In this document: positions 43,490-53,388 of the stretch, piece by piece
Layout: every line of letters starts with the position of its first letter
How positions within the stretch are numbered: the first letter of the stretch is position 1
Assembly (NCBI GenBank): GCA_017591395.1
Contig: WEDG01000216.1
Span: 1 to 64,000, forward strand
DNA from: Schistocephalus solidus
Lineage: Eukaryota; Platyhelminthes; Cestoda; Diphyllobothriidea; Diphyllobothriidae
Direction: 5' to 3'
DNA length: 64,000 bases
Made by a program: the position numbers and the translations under genes
The notes under the pieces: generated by a model
What the model was told of the DNA's origin: nothing
Database searches by the model: none
Seen by the model: the letters and a program-made list of their open reading frames with translations, nothing else

Positions 43490-44605
43490 TTAGGTAAGCT
43501 GATCACCCACGTCCGTCGATCTGACGCTCCTGCACCTTTTCCCAATTGACACAATGACAATGAAGATAAGCGATCGCATTGCGGGAATGTGGAAAAACAG
43601 TATCAGAGGCACCATTGAGCCGAAAAGACTTAACAGGATATGACTGAATTTCTGCGCCGGACTGTGCAGCACGTAGGTAATTTGACCAGCCGCACTCAGA
43701 AACTGGTAGGTGGCATCATATGAGAAGGTTGCGATGTAGGCAGCGGATAGAGGTATGATGCAAAATGAGGCGGACCAGACATAACGCGCGGAAACGTCCT
43801 TCGATCCACGAGTAGTAGCTGCACGAGGATTGTTAATAATGGAAGCTTCGGCTTCTGTTGGCGATGAAACTGCGAGTGCATCTGCAGTGTTACAGGACGC
43901 TGAGGATCTTGCTTTCACAAAGACGAGTTGATCAAGTTCATCGACCAGCGCACAATTCTCTCTTCTGCGCAATCGCAACAGTAAAGCAATGCAGATGTAT
44001 ACGAGTATGATAGGATAGATGACCCCGAAAATAGCCACCCACAAGAAGACGTGAGCATAAATCATGCTTAAAATAGCAAAGTTCTCGGTTGGTGGCGCGC
44101 AAGCACAGTTTAGCACGTGTGGTTGGGCCAGAAGGAATTGGGGTGCCGCACTGAGGAAACTGCTTATGAAGATCAGGAGCAAGAAGGCAGTGAGTCGCTG
44201 TTTCTTCGTAGTGATAAGATGAGTCCAAATTTGTAGCAGCTCGATAGCCCTGTTGCAGGCGAAGTAGAGGAGACTGTGATAGACGTGTGCCTTGCTATAC
44301 CAGTAGAGAAAACGACTGCTCCAGAGAACGCAGACTAGACCATCAAAAACGACGTTACCAGTGCTTTTGTTAGGTATAACTTCATCATGAACAACTTCAA
44401 TAAATGTCGACATTAGACTACTGAAGGACAGAATTCGTAACAGTGTCAGAGCTTCAGAATTGTTTGCGCGAAGCAGGAATAGTAGGACGGTGACCGTAAA
44501 GTTACCAATTAATCCGAATATTGAAAGTGTCACTTCGCAAATATCCAGACCGTCGGGCCAGTGACTGTCAACTATGCAACTCCATAGTTTTTTTGAAGCC
44601 TCCAT
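43490..44605 (-). CDS. Rhodopsin-like seven-helix receptor (class A GPCR), divergent
   Basis: Intronless frame of 371 residues with seven hydrophobic segments at about 25-46, 53-73, 92-116, 138-160, 178-212, 275-297 and 317-350. Class A marks are G34-N35 in helix 1 (the GN pair), Cys92 at the start of helix 3 with Cys167/169 in the second outer loop (disulfide pair), C-N-R at 117-119 where D/E-R-Y is usual, Pro198 in helix 5, Pro285 in helix 6, and MVPLIL at 331-336 where NPxxY is usual. The third inner loop (213-274) is long and rich in Ser, Ala and Thr. The receptor would sit in the plasma membrane and signal through G proteins. Ligand unknown. The changed DRY and NPxxY motifs and the lack of introns resemble the lineage-specific orphan receptors of flatworms (established as a group; membership here is an inference). 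The ATG at 44603-44605 was chosen as the first in frame. There is no frame damage. Confidence 0.75.
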   Translation of the reverse strand: MEASKKLWSCIVDSHWPDGLDICEVTLSIFGLIGNFTVTVLLFLLRANNSEALTLLRILSFSSLMSTFIEVVHDEVIPNKSTGNVVFDGLVCVLWSSRFLYWYSKAHVYHSLLYFACNRAIELLQIWTHLITTKKQRLTAFLLLIFISSFLSAAPQFLLAQPHVLNCACAPPTENFAILSMIYAHVFLWVAIFGVIYPIILVYICIALLLRLRRRENCALVDELDQLVFVKARSSASCNTADALAVSSPTEAEASIINNPRAATTRGSKDVSARYVWSASFCIIPLSAAYIATFSYDATYQFLSAAGQITYVLHSPAQKFSHILLSLFGSMVPLILFFHIPAMRSLIFIVIVSIGKRCRSVRSTDVGDQLT

Positions 44606-44821
44606 CAGTCTGAATCCCAGATGTAACTGTGCAAATGCCTTTTAAGTGTGCTGGTTGGGTAGGAGCCAATAGAAGCCTGGGGTTGGTAAAAACCACTTCT
44701 ACCCAATTGGAGCCCGATGCCGATATAATGAATGGCCGATATTTTATGCGAATCCAAAGTTTAAGTAAACTCGATTGTTCCGGTGGGGCATCGTATCTCT
44801 GGTGGTTAGCTTATCAGCAAT

Positions 44822-44965
44822 ACTCCAAACTGGAACATTAGAATTCCACCGCATTTTCTCCGTTTTTTATTAATTGAATCAGATGGAATATTGAAAACTG
44901 TGAAAAAGAACCGAATAACAATTCTCTGCAGGCATTCTGCATTCTGTACTACCACATCTACCTGC
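44822..44965 (+). repeat. Diverged repeat R (left copy)
   Basis: CCAAACTGGAACATTAGAAT, then CGTTTTTTATTAATTGAATC, TATTGAAAACTGTG and GCAGGCATTCTGCATTCTGT match 53249-53388 in order and orientation at roughly 75 percent. The two copies bracket the whole element C block. Confidence 0.5.
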
Positions 44966-45567
44966 CTCGGACATTTAAATTTCTGCCATAACACCTAACG
45001 AAAGCCGGATCTTAGAGTAATCTACCATAGATAATCACGTTCACCTAAAATGTTTTCTTACTATAAGACCTTATCTCGACTGCTCTCATAACTGTTAGCA
45101 GAGATCAGGAATAAAAAGTGAATATTTACAGAAACATTCTATTGGAGAAAATACGTGCGATCTGGCTGACGATATTCACAGGCCAGGTTAACTCAAAACT
45201 CCATCTAAGCATAAATTTGGTGGAAAACTCACAGATATTAAATTAATACGACATAATACTCAAATGTCTAACGGCTTCATCGTCATTTGTGATGGTCCGT
45301 TGTTTTCCTCATCACGCGGCAGCTGCAGGGACTGATATCTCCACGCGAATTTTCTTGCAGGGATACAAGACTTGCGCAGTACCTATCGCAATCTGTATAT
45401 GTGGTATTTATTATGTGTTGGTGCGTTGTATAACGCCCGTCAAGACGTGAGCTCACCTCATACAAGCCTTAAATCAACAGATCCACTCCTGCTTCATGTG
45501 TTTAAACTCTCTCAGACTGTCGACCTCCGGGGTACCGTTGAGATGGCCTAAGCAACTGAGTTTGCCC
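44966..45567. other. Unassigned DNA before element C
   Basis: No recognised gene or repeat. It ends where the tandem duplication of element C begins (45568). The last part may be the 5' end of an element C copy, but nothing in the window can confirm this. Confidence 0.35.
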
Positions 45568-47539
45568 CGAATCCTTTGTCAGTCGTGGCTTTGGGATGAA
45601 TTGTTATCAACGCATGTTCACATAACAGGACGAGGGTCAAGACTGAGATGAAGTCAATTCTGAAAGGAAATGGACAAAAGAGGGATGAAAATGCGCACTA
45701 GAAGCTTTGGTCATTAGTTGATAAACGCTCACCGATCGCTACCGAATTCCTCTGGTCATATTCTGCCTTTGGGCTCATTCTCGGGCCCCACCAGCAGCCG
45801 CATAGCGGCAAGCAGAAGAGGCAGATTAACAATGCCAAATAATGCTGTATGATTTTTTTTATATTGACTATCATGAAGACTAATCTTAAAATGTATCATT
45901 AACGATTAAAGAAACCCAGCTTATAAACGAACTTGTTCATGGATGATAGCAAAACAGCAGCCAGAAAGACAATGATTGTTTTTGCAATACGCATTTTATG
46001 CAATGATTTCGGCAGCCGATCTAAATAAGAGTAGAGTTTATAGAAAAGGAATACAAATAGTAGTTTTGAACTCATTTTATAGAATATGCTGCCCTTTGTC
46101 TGAAACGGGCATGAGTTCCCCGCAAAATGAAAGAATCTCTCGAAAGCCATCTGGTGATGGCAGAATATTTGGCGCATCATGTTTGGGCTGTCAAAGTTAG
46201 TGGATACCGTAGTTCGTGTAGCAGGCTGCGAAGACGTAGGTTGATTAAACTCGAGTAGTCCTGTAGCATTGTATCTTAGGTGGTTATTTCGCAAACACCC
46301 TTCAGGCTGCTTGGGTGAGTCCGCTTACACTAGCATCCTGGAAATGTTCGTTCCCTTTTAGACAATCCTAGAGCAACCAGCCGGAACGGAGGACGGCGCT
46401 AGTCGCTCGGGAACTGGCGCGCCACAAGGTGGACATTGCTGCTGTGCGGCACCCGATTCTCTGAGCAGGGTCGGCTGGAGAAGTGCAGGTGCCGGCTACT
46501 GCTTCTTCTGGAGCGGCCGATGCGCATGGCAGCGCGACGCTGGTGTTGCCTTTGCGCGCGGAATGACGTCGTGGGGCGTCTGCTACTGGTAACGCGCTCG
46601 GGGTGTCGGTAGATCAGCGCTGATGAGCTCCGCCCGCCCTTCCGGGAGACGTTTCGCCGCGTCAGTCAGCCTGCGCTTCCAATGACCAGCTCTAATGCGG
46701 TAGAATGAACAAATACTACTAGAGACCTGCACACACGCACGGCTGGCGGCTGTAGTGCTTAAAGTGTGACAAGATTAGTATCGTCCTTGGTGCCTTCAAC
46801 TTGCCCGCGTCGGGAGGGGACCACGCCGCCCGGCGGGAGAGTGCTGGTCCCACGGTCTCGGTAGCCGTAACGATAATGGCCTCCTTCATCTACAAAGCAA
46901 TGTAAACCGTATCCTGCCGACCGCACCTTCTTCCGCCGTCGGCAGGAAAACCACAATCAATCACCCTCAGTCCCTGCTTATCATCTACTGAACTATGTTT
47001 TGTTCTGTGGCGAGATCAGCAAGACGTATTCATATAAAGAGATCCACCAATACCTATGGTTGAACCAGATCCACCCTCATCATCTCCCAAGATGAGGCTT
47101 CGACTACTAACCCGACGACGGCCTCAGGCGAGGCCGCCAGCCTGGATACTCTTTTAAATCTGCCTACTCCACTATTTTGACTTCCAGCAACAAATAACCA
47201 GGGAAACTGGAGGACCATGCTCCCAGATGATACTTACCGTGGAGACACGATGGTGAAATCAACTGCGGACATAGTCATCCAGTCCACCGCTCCTCGATGA
47301 AAATGCCTCTGGACGCGCACGCCATCGGCTTACCAGGACTGGTTTTGGTGACAATGACGCCGGCTCGACTAACTTACTCGTGGAGAAGAAATGGACTACA
47401 CAAAAGCCTACATGGACCTTCGGACCGGACGCCACGAAAGCGCCTTCTTTAGGATGCCGGCGCCTTGTATAGCTAACGGCTGCGGACGAAATGCGGGATG
47501 CTGCCGTCCGAAAGGCTGAGGGAAATCGTGTGTGTGGAC
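45568..47539 (+). mobile_element. RTE-like LINE element C, tandem copy C1 (endonuclease part)
   Basis: First unit of a head-to-tail duplication with a 1,972-base period; the second unit is 47540-49512. It spans 5' sequence, endonuclease and the linker up to the WMIRKAEE-like block, then switches back at a GGACCG join. It has no long open frame: short insertions and deletions interrupt it about every 20-50 bases. Recognisable coding traces are the GAFN site near 46790, TDHH-equivalent remnants near 47070 and a VEKKWTTQKPTWTF-like shifted frame near 47390. Confidence 0.75.
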
Positions 47540-48269
47540 CGAATCCTTTGTCGGTCGTGGCTTTGGGATGAATTGTTATCAGCGCATGTTCACATAACGG
47601 GACGAGGTCAAGACTGGGATGAAGTCAATTCTGAAAGAAATGGACAAAGAGGTGATGAAAATGCGCACTAGAAGCTCGGTCATTGGATTGATAAACGCTT
47701 TCACACCGATCGCTACCGGAATTCCTCTCTGGTCATATACCTGCCTTTTGGGCTTTCATTCTCAGGCCCGCACTAGCAGCCGCGCATGCGGCAAGCAGAA
47801 GAGGCAGATTAACAAATGCCCAACAATGCTGTATGATTTTACGAGTATCATGAAGACTAATCTTAAAATGTATCATTAATCGGCTAGTGCTTATAGGCCG
47901 AACTGTAAGCGGGCGTTTCATGGTTGGTAGCAGGCAGCAGCGAGAGACAATGATTGTTTTTGCGATACGCGTATGCGATGATTTCCGGCGCGTCTGGGTA
48001 GAGAGTTTGGGTTTGTGAGGAATGGAGATGGTGGTTTTGGGACTCAGTTTATCGGATGTGCGCTTTTGTCGGGCGGACGGGTATGTAGTTCTCCCGCAGA
48101 AATGAGAGGGTCTCGAAATGCACGGTGCGGATGTGATGCGATTTAGTGACCGCGTTTCGCAGTCGATCAGGATACCATAGTCTGTAGTAGGCCGCGAAGA
48201 CGTAGGTTGGTTAAACTCCTCGAAGTGTCCGCTGGGGCATTGTATCTTAGGGTGGTTATTTCGCAAACA

Positions 48270-49128
48270 CCCTTCAGGCTGCTTGGGTCGAGTCCGCTTA
48301 CACTCAGCATCCTGGAATGTTCGTTCCCTTTGTAGACAATCCTAGGAGCAACCGAGCCGGAACGGAGGACGGCGCTAGTCGCTCGGGAACTGGCGCGCTA
48401 CAAGGTGGACATTGCTGCTCTGTGCGGCACCCGATTCTCTGAGCAGGGTCAGCTGGAGAAGGTGGGTGCCGGCTACACCTCTTCTGGAGCGGCCGGCCAA
48501 AGGCATAGCAACGCGACGCTGGTGTTGCCTTTGCCACCCGGAATGACATCGTGGGCGTCTGCTCTGTCTGCCTCCAGGGTATCAATGATCACCTGATGAG
48601 CCTCCGCACCTGCCTCTTCCGGGAGACCAGTTCGCCGCCATCATCAGCGCCTCTCTCTCTTCCAATGACTAGCTCTAATGCGGTGAAGGACAAATGCTAC
48701 TAGGACCTGCACGCACGGCTGGCGACTGTGTCTTTAGGTGGACAAGTTAATTGTCCTTTGTGCGCCTTCAACGCCCGCGTCGGGACGGACCACGCTGCCT
48801 GGCAGGGAGTGCTTGGTCCCACGGTCTCGGTAGCTGTAACGATAATGGCCTCCTTCATCTGCAAACGTGTGCGGAAAACCGTATCCTGCTGACCAACACC
48901 TTCTTCCGCCGTCCGACGCGGGAGAAGGCCACGTGGATGCACCCTCGGTCGCAGCGCTGTCATCTGCTGGACTATGTTTTTGTTCTGTGGCGAGATCAAC
49001 AGGACGTGTTCGTAACCAAGGAGATCCGCAATGCCTATGGTTGGACAGATCACCACCTCATCATCTCCAAGATGAGGCTTCGACTGCAACCCCGACGACG
49101 GCCTCAAGGTAAGAGGCCGCCAGCTTAG
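48270..49128 (+). pseudogene. Element C APE-type endonuclease
   Basis: Frames around 48370-48600 read ARELARYKVDIAALCGTRFS, the position of the metal-binding E in intact enzymes (S-E-T-R is expected; C-G-T-R is seen). Near 48760 a frame gives [18 protein letters not shown], where the catalytic GDFN has become CAFN. The frame 48751-49128 carries NTFFRRPTREKATWMHPRSQ, HLLDYVFV and GWTDHHLIISKMRLRLQPRR, with the terminal D-H pair intact. Copy C1 shares the loss of the aspartate in GDFN, so the mutation came before the duplication. The enzyme would be inactive. Confidence 0.75.
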
Positions 49129-49129
49129 T

Positions 49130-51240
49130 TAAATACTCTTTTTTTAAATCTGCCTGCTCACTGTTTTGACTTCAGCAACCAAATAACCGGGAAACTGGAG
49201 GACCTGCATGCTCCAGATGATAACGCTACCGTGGAGACACGATGGTGTCAACTGCGGAATGTCATCCAGTCCACCGCCCTCGATGTTCTCGGACGCGCAC
49301 GCCATCGACACCAGGACTGGTTTGAAGACAATCACGCCGACATCAGCAACTTGCTCGTGGAGAAGAATGGACTACACAAAGCCTACATGGACCTTCGGAC
49401 TGACGCCACCAAAGCAGCCTTCTTAAGATGCCGGCGCCTTGTACAACAACGGCTGCGGATAATGCAGGATGCCTGGATGATCCGAAAGGCTGAGGAAATC
49501 GGGGTGTGTGGACCGCAATGAAATAAAACCTTTTTCAAAGCCATCAAGGCCCTCTACGGCCCGTGTATCAAGGTGACCGCACCGCTGCTCAGATCTGACG
49601 GCACAACACTGCTGACATAGAAATCGCAAATTCTGATGCGCTGGGCCGAGCACTTCTAGAAATGTCCTTAATTGATCATCAGCCATCTCCAATGCTGCCA
49701 TTGACTGGCTCCCTCAAAGTGGACACGAACAAGACCTGGATCTGCCGCCTTCCCTACCAGAAACCATCCGGGCCGTGCAGCAGATTTCCAGCGGTAAATC
49801 ACCGGATCCGACGCAATTCCACCGGAAGTATACAAGCACGGTAGGAGCCCCGGCTGATGTCAGAACTCACAACACTCTTCCAGGAGATGTTTGCGCCCAG
49901 GAGAAAGTTCCTCAGGATTTCATAGACGCGACCATCGTCCATCTCTATAAACGGAAGGGGAACGTGGCAACTCTGTGATAATCACAGAGACATCTCGTTG
50001 CTCAACATCGCCGGGAAGATCTTTGTCCGTATCCTTTCAATGTGGCTACAACAGAAGTGCTAGGAGATGCGAACTCACCTATACACTACCTTCGTGAATC
50101 TAACGAAAGCTTTTTGACACGGTGAATCGCGACGGACTGTGGAAAGTCATGCAGAAATTTGGTGGTCCTGAGCGGTTAACGCACATGGTGCGTCAGCTTC
50201 ATGACGGGATGACGGCGCTCGTCACTGACAATGGGATGGTATCCGAAGCATTCGCAGTGACCAACGGAGTGAAGCAGGGCTGCGTAATGGCTCCTGCACT
50301 GTTCAATCTCATGTTCTCGGCTATGCTGATGGACGCCTACCGTGATTAGTAGCCTGGTATCTCCATTGCCTACAGAACTGACGGGCACCTTTTCAACAGT
50401 CGGCGTATACAGGCTTCAACGTGCGTTTCTACGACTACAGTTCATGACTTGCTCTTTGCGGACGATCGACTGTGCCCTTAACACCATGACGGAGGAGTAC
50501 ATGCAAAGGAGTATGGACCTATTAGCCGCAGGCTGCGCCAATTTTAGATTAACAATCAGTACAGCCAAAACGGTTGTCATGCCCCAGCCGCCACCCAGCG
50601 TGGAATACAATGCTCCCCAAATCAATGTAAACGGTGCTCAACTCAAAACATGGAAACCTTCACTTATCTAGGAAGCACGCTGTCACGCTGTGACGCAATC
50701 CCACCGGAAGTCTACAAGCACGGTGGGCCCCCGGCTGATGGCATAACTCATAACACTCTTCCAGGAGATGTGGCGCAAAGGACAAGTTCCTTTAAGATCT
50801 CGCCACGGTATTCACCTGAGCACCAAACTGAAGATGTACAAGGCCGTCGTCTTGACGACACTCCTTTAATGGAGCGGATACCTGGACCGTCTACTCGAAC
50901 CAAGCCAGGAAGCTGAATCACTTTCATCTCAGTTGCTCCGCAGAATACTGAAGCTGAGATGGCAAGTCAGGATCCCGGACACGGAAGTCCTGGAGCGGAC
51001 CGGAATCCTCAGCATCCACGCCATGCTGAGGCAATTACAACTGCAATGGAGTGTCCACCTGGTAAAAATGGATGACGAGCGACTACCCAAACGAATTTTC
51101 TGCAGAGATGTCGCTACGGGTGCTCGCAAACAGGGAGGTCAAAAACGACGCCACAAGGTCACCTTGAAGAAATCGCTGAAGCAACTGCAAATCAACCCGG
51201 CGACCTGGGAGGACCTCACCCAGGATAGACCGGCATGAAG
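49130..51240 (+). pseudogene. Element C reverse transcriptase and C-terminal region
   Basis: Linker at 49231-49521 (ALDVLGRARHRHQDWFEDNH, LRCRRLVQQRLRIMQDAWM). RT block 1 is at 49812-49935 (IPPEVYKHG, then QDFIDATIVHLYKRKG) and ISLLNIAGKIF near 50010. The stretch that should follow is largely missing: only about 20 codons separate IAGKIF from CXEMRTHLYTTFVNLTKAF. Frame 50122-50349 has NGVKQGCVMAPALFNLMFSA. LLFADD (FADD codons 50455-50466) is intact but a one-base insertion follows. Frame 50342-50671 ends in the KTVVMPQPPPSVEYNAPQIN block. The frame 50933-51238 has RRILKLRWQVRIPDTEVLER and DDERLPKRIFCRDVATGARK. A second copy of block 1 lies out of place at 50692-50795. Confidence 0.8.
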
Positions 51241-51329
51241 AAGATCTGTGAAGACTGGTTCAGCAATCTATGAGGCCAACCGGATCGCCACCGCCAAGGC
51301 CAAAAGAACGGCACGAAAAGTCACCAGAG

Positions 51330-52360
51330 CCCCGGAACAACATCGTCGATGCCCAGGCCCCTGCCAACATGCCCTGCAAAGTCAACGCATCTTCCGCGCG
51401 AGAATCGGCCTGGTTGGACATCTTAGGACGCAATGCACCAACAATCCGAAAAATTCCAACTTCTACGTCAAATTCTGACAACCCTCATTCAGACTCCCCA
51501 CCCTCACTCCTGGCATCAATTCCATTACTTCCACCATCATAGAGACCACATCCCTTTACTCATCGCATGCTACCACCGCAACCACCACCGCCTTCGCCTT
51601 CATTCCACCACCGCCACCACCACCACCACCCCACCACCACCACCACCACCACCACCACCACCACCACCACCACCACCACCACCACCACCACCACCACCAC
51701 CACCACCCACCACCACCACCACCACCCACCACCACCACCACCCACCACCACCACCACCACCACCACCACCACCACCACCACCACCTACCACCACCACCAC
51801 CACCACCACCACCACCACCACCACCACCAACACCACCACCACCACCACCACCATAAGCGATGTGGAATCTCTCCTAAACTGTCCTTAATGCGACCGCACA
51901 TTCACCTCACGCCTCGGCCTGATCGGTCACTTGCGAATCCATCGTACAGAGACCGGTGAACCAATGCCTGTAGCACCAACACACAGCAGAGATCGCCGCC
52001 TCCACTGCCCTCACTGTCCTCGCGCATTCACTCATCGCATGGGCCTATACGGTCAAATGCGCATCCATGACAGCGGAATTCACCGCAATGCCGACAACAC
52101 TGATACACCAAGCACACCCTCCGCTCCTGCTAACCATGAATGACATCCCCCCAGCCTCTACCGATTTCTCCTGCCCACACTGCGCCCGCAACTTCAACTA
52201 ACATATAGGCCTGATCGGTCACCTGCAAATCCATCGCCGAGGCTGGTGAACCAATGCCTGGGGCCGCGACCGCCTCCAATGCCCTTACTGCTCCCGCACA
52301 TTTACACACCGCATGGGCCTACTAGGACAGATGCACGTCCACGATAACCTGCGGTAAATC
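51330..52360 (+). pseudogene. Element C C-terminal C2H2 zinc-finger array
   Basis: Five finger units can be read, each a C-x2-C...F...L..H-x3-4-H/C module. Unit 1 is damaged (SQRIFRARIGLVGHLRTQC, 51370-51440). Unit 2 near 51880 has one stop (CDRTFTSRLGLIGHLRIH). Unit 3 at 51996-52060 is intact except for H to Q (CPHCPRAFTHRMGLYGQMRI). Unit 4 near 52165 has one stop (CPHCARNFN...HIGLIGHLQIH). Unit 5 near 52275-52350 is CPYCSRTFTHRMGLLGQMHVH. Units 1 and 2 are separated by a threonine/histidine/proline run encoded by the CCA repeat. Zinc fingers at the end of a LINE polyprotein may help bind DNA or RNA (inference). Confidence 0.7.
51605..51853 (+). repeat. (CCA)n microsatellite inside the element C coding region
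   Basis: About 250 bases of CCA/CAC/ACC triplets with a few single-base interruptions (extra C, one T, one A). It lies in the linker between zinc-finger units 1 and 2. In the element frame it would encode poly-threonine leading straight into TISDVESLLNCP. Frames on both strands here are by-products of the repeat. Confidence 0.95.
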
Positions 52361-52458
52361 ACCGGAGGCTAAGCCAAATCAGCCAAATAAGCCAAAACCA
52401 TCTACACTAATACATAGAAAACCACCTCACAATCATCATAAGGTACCTGATAAAATCA

Positions 52459-52975
52459 CGGTTTCCTAGAAGCCGTGGCTTGGAAGGCTGCCAATCTGAC
52501 GCTTACACCAGAACACGCCGTCGGCCCTTTTTATGTCTTGTGTGTGGAGAGTGGCCGACCAGTGGACTGATAGTCAGACGGCGATGGCTCCTCTATATCC
52601 CCTGAGGAAGTGAATCCTGGTATGTGCGTAATGGGGGCCAGGTCATGCTGTAGCACGCGAAGACGGGTACGCCGACCTGTCAGCCAATGCCCCCACTCCC
52701 ACAGCAGACATCTGACTGGCTCGGATGGTGGTCTGATTGTAGGGGTGGGGAGAGAGTGAGGTCAATAGCTCAGCGCATTTTCCTCACTATAAACAATCTG
52801 ACGTGCTTGAAACTATCATGGTGCGCTAAAAGCCGTGGCTTGGAAGGTTGCCAACTGACGGGATAACTCGGATCACGTGGTCAGCCCAATGTGTGTTTTG
52901 TGTGGAGTAGCCGACTGACGGACTGAGATTCAGGCTGTAATGGCTCCTTCTTAATGTGGCCTTTATGGCACTCCC
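52459..52975 (+). repeat. Element C 3' UTR, two related units
   Basis: Two units share AGAAGCCGTGGCTTGGAAGG / AAAGCCGTGGCTTGGAAGG, then CCAA.CTGACG, GTCTTGTGTGTGGAG / GTGTTTTGTGTGGAG, CCGACC.GTGGACTGA / CCGACTGACGGACTGA and GATGGCTCCT / AATGGCTCCT. The units start near 52470 and 52825. The second also matches 20431-20500 beside the RTE relic. They probably belong to the 3' end of this LINE family or to two nested copies of it. Confidence 0.6.
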
Positions 52976-53248
52976 ACTCCATGGGATCCGAGGCAGGTGT
53001 GGTGGTATACCCAGGGCTGGCTCCGGCCGCGCCAGCCACCTGCGCCCTCTCCCATCTCCGGTCTTTTTGACTCTGTCTTGACACAAGGCTCAGGTGATGG
53101 AGTAGGCGAGAGTGCGGTAGCTGCAGCACCAGGCTACTATCACTTTAAACTAAATCACGCGCAAGTCCCCGTCCCTGCACCACCCTTCCGTGGAGCATAC
53201 AGTGGACCTCGTCGAATTCGACTGTCAAACTGTAATCTTGCAAGCTAT
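52976..53248 (+). other. Likely distal 3' end of the element C family
   Basis: GC-rich sequence with a 100-residue frame (52997-53299) lacking any known domain. It directly follows the repeat units and has the same base composition as element C. It is best read as non-coding 3' sequence of that family. Confidence 0.35.
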
Positions 53249-53388
53249 ATTCAAAACTTGAACGTTAGAATCCAACCACGTTTGCTCAGTTTTTTATAAG
53301 TGAAACAGGTGAAGTATTCAAAATGTGCAAAAAAGATGACTAAAAATTTTCCGCAGACATTCTGAATTCTGTAATTCCCAGTCATCTC
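53249..53388 (+). repeat. Diverged repeat R (right copy)
   Basis: Partner of 44822-44965, same orientation: CAAAACTTGAACGTTAGAAT, CAGTTTTTTATAAGTGAAAC, TATTCAAAATGTG, GCAGACATTCTGAATTCTGT. It could be a dispersed repeat or the trace of a duplication spanning element C. Confidence 0.5.

Larger units (their letters stand above)
47540..52400 (+). mobile_element. RTE-like LINE element C, copy C2 (endonuclease - RT - zinc fingers)
   Basis: Complete in layout though frameshifted: 5' sequence (47540-48270), APE endonuclease (48270-49128), linker (49130-49525), RT (49800-50910), C-terminal helical region (50930-51240) and a C2H2 zinc-finger array (51340-52360), then a 3' UTR with repeats. The EN-RT type with NGVKQGC and LLFADD blocks corresponds to the craniofacial-development-protein-like endonuclease/RT proteins common in tapeworm and fluke genomes (from knowledge). 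GC content is much higher than in the flanking DNA. Confidence 0.8.

Noticed and set aside
51556..51854. Minus-strand frames rich in Gly, Trp and Val across the CCA tract
   Set aside because: They are translations of a triplet microsatellite in all frames, with no other support.
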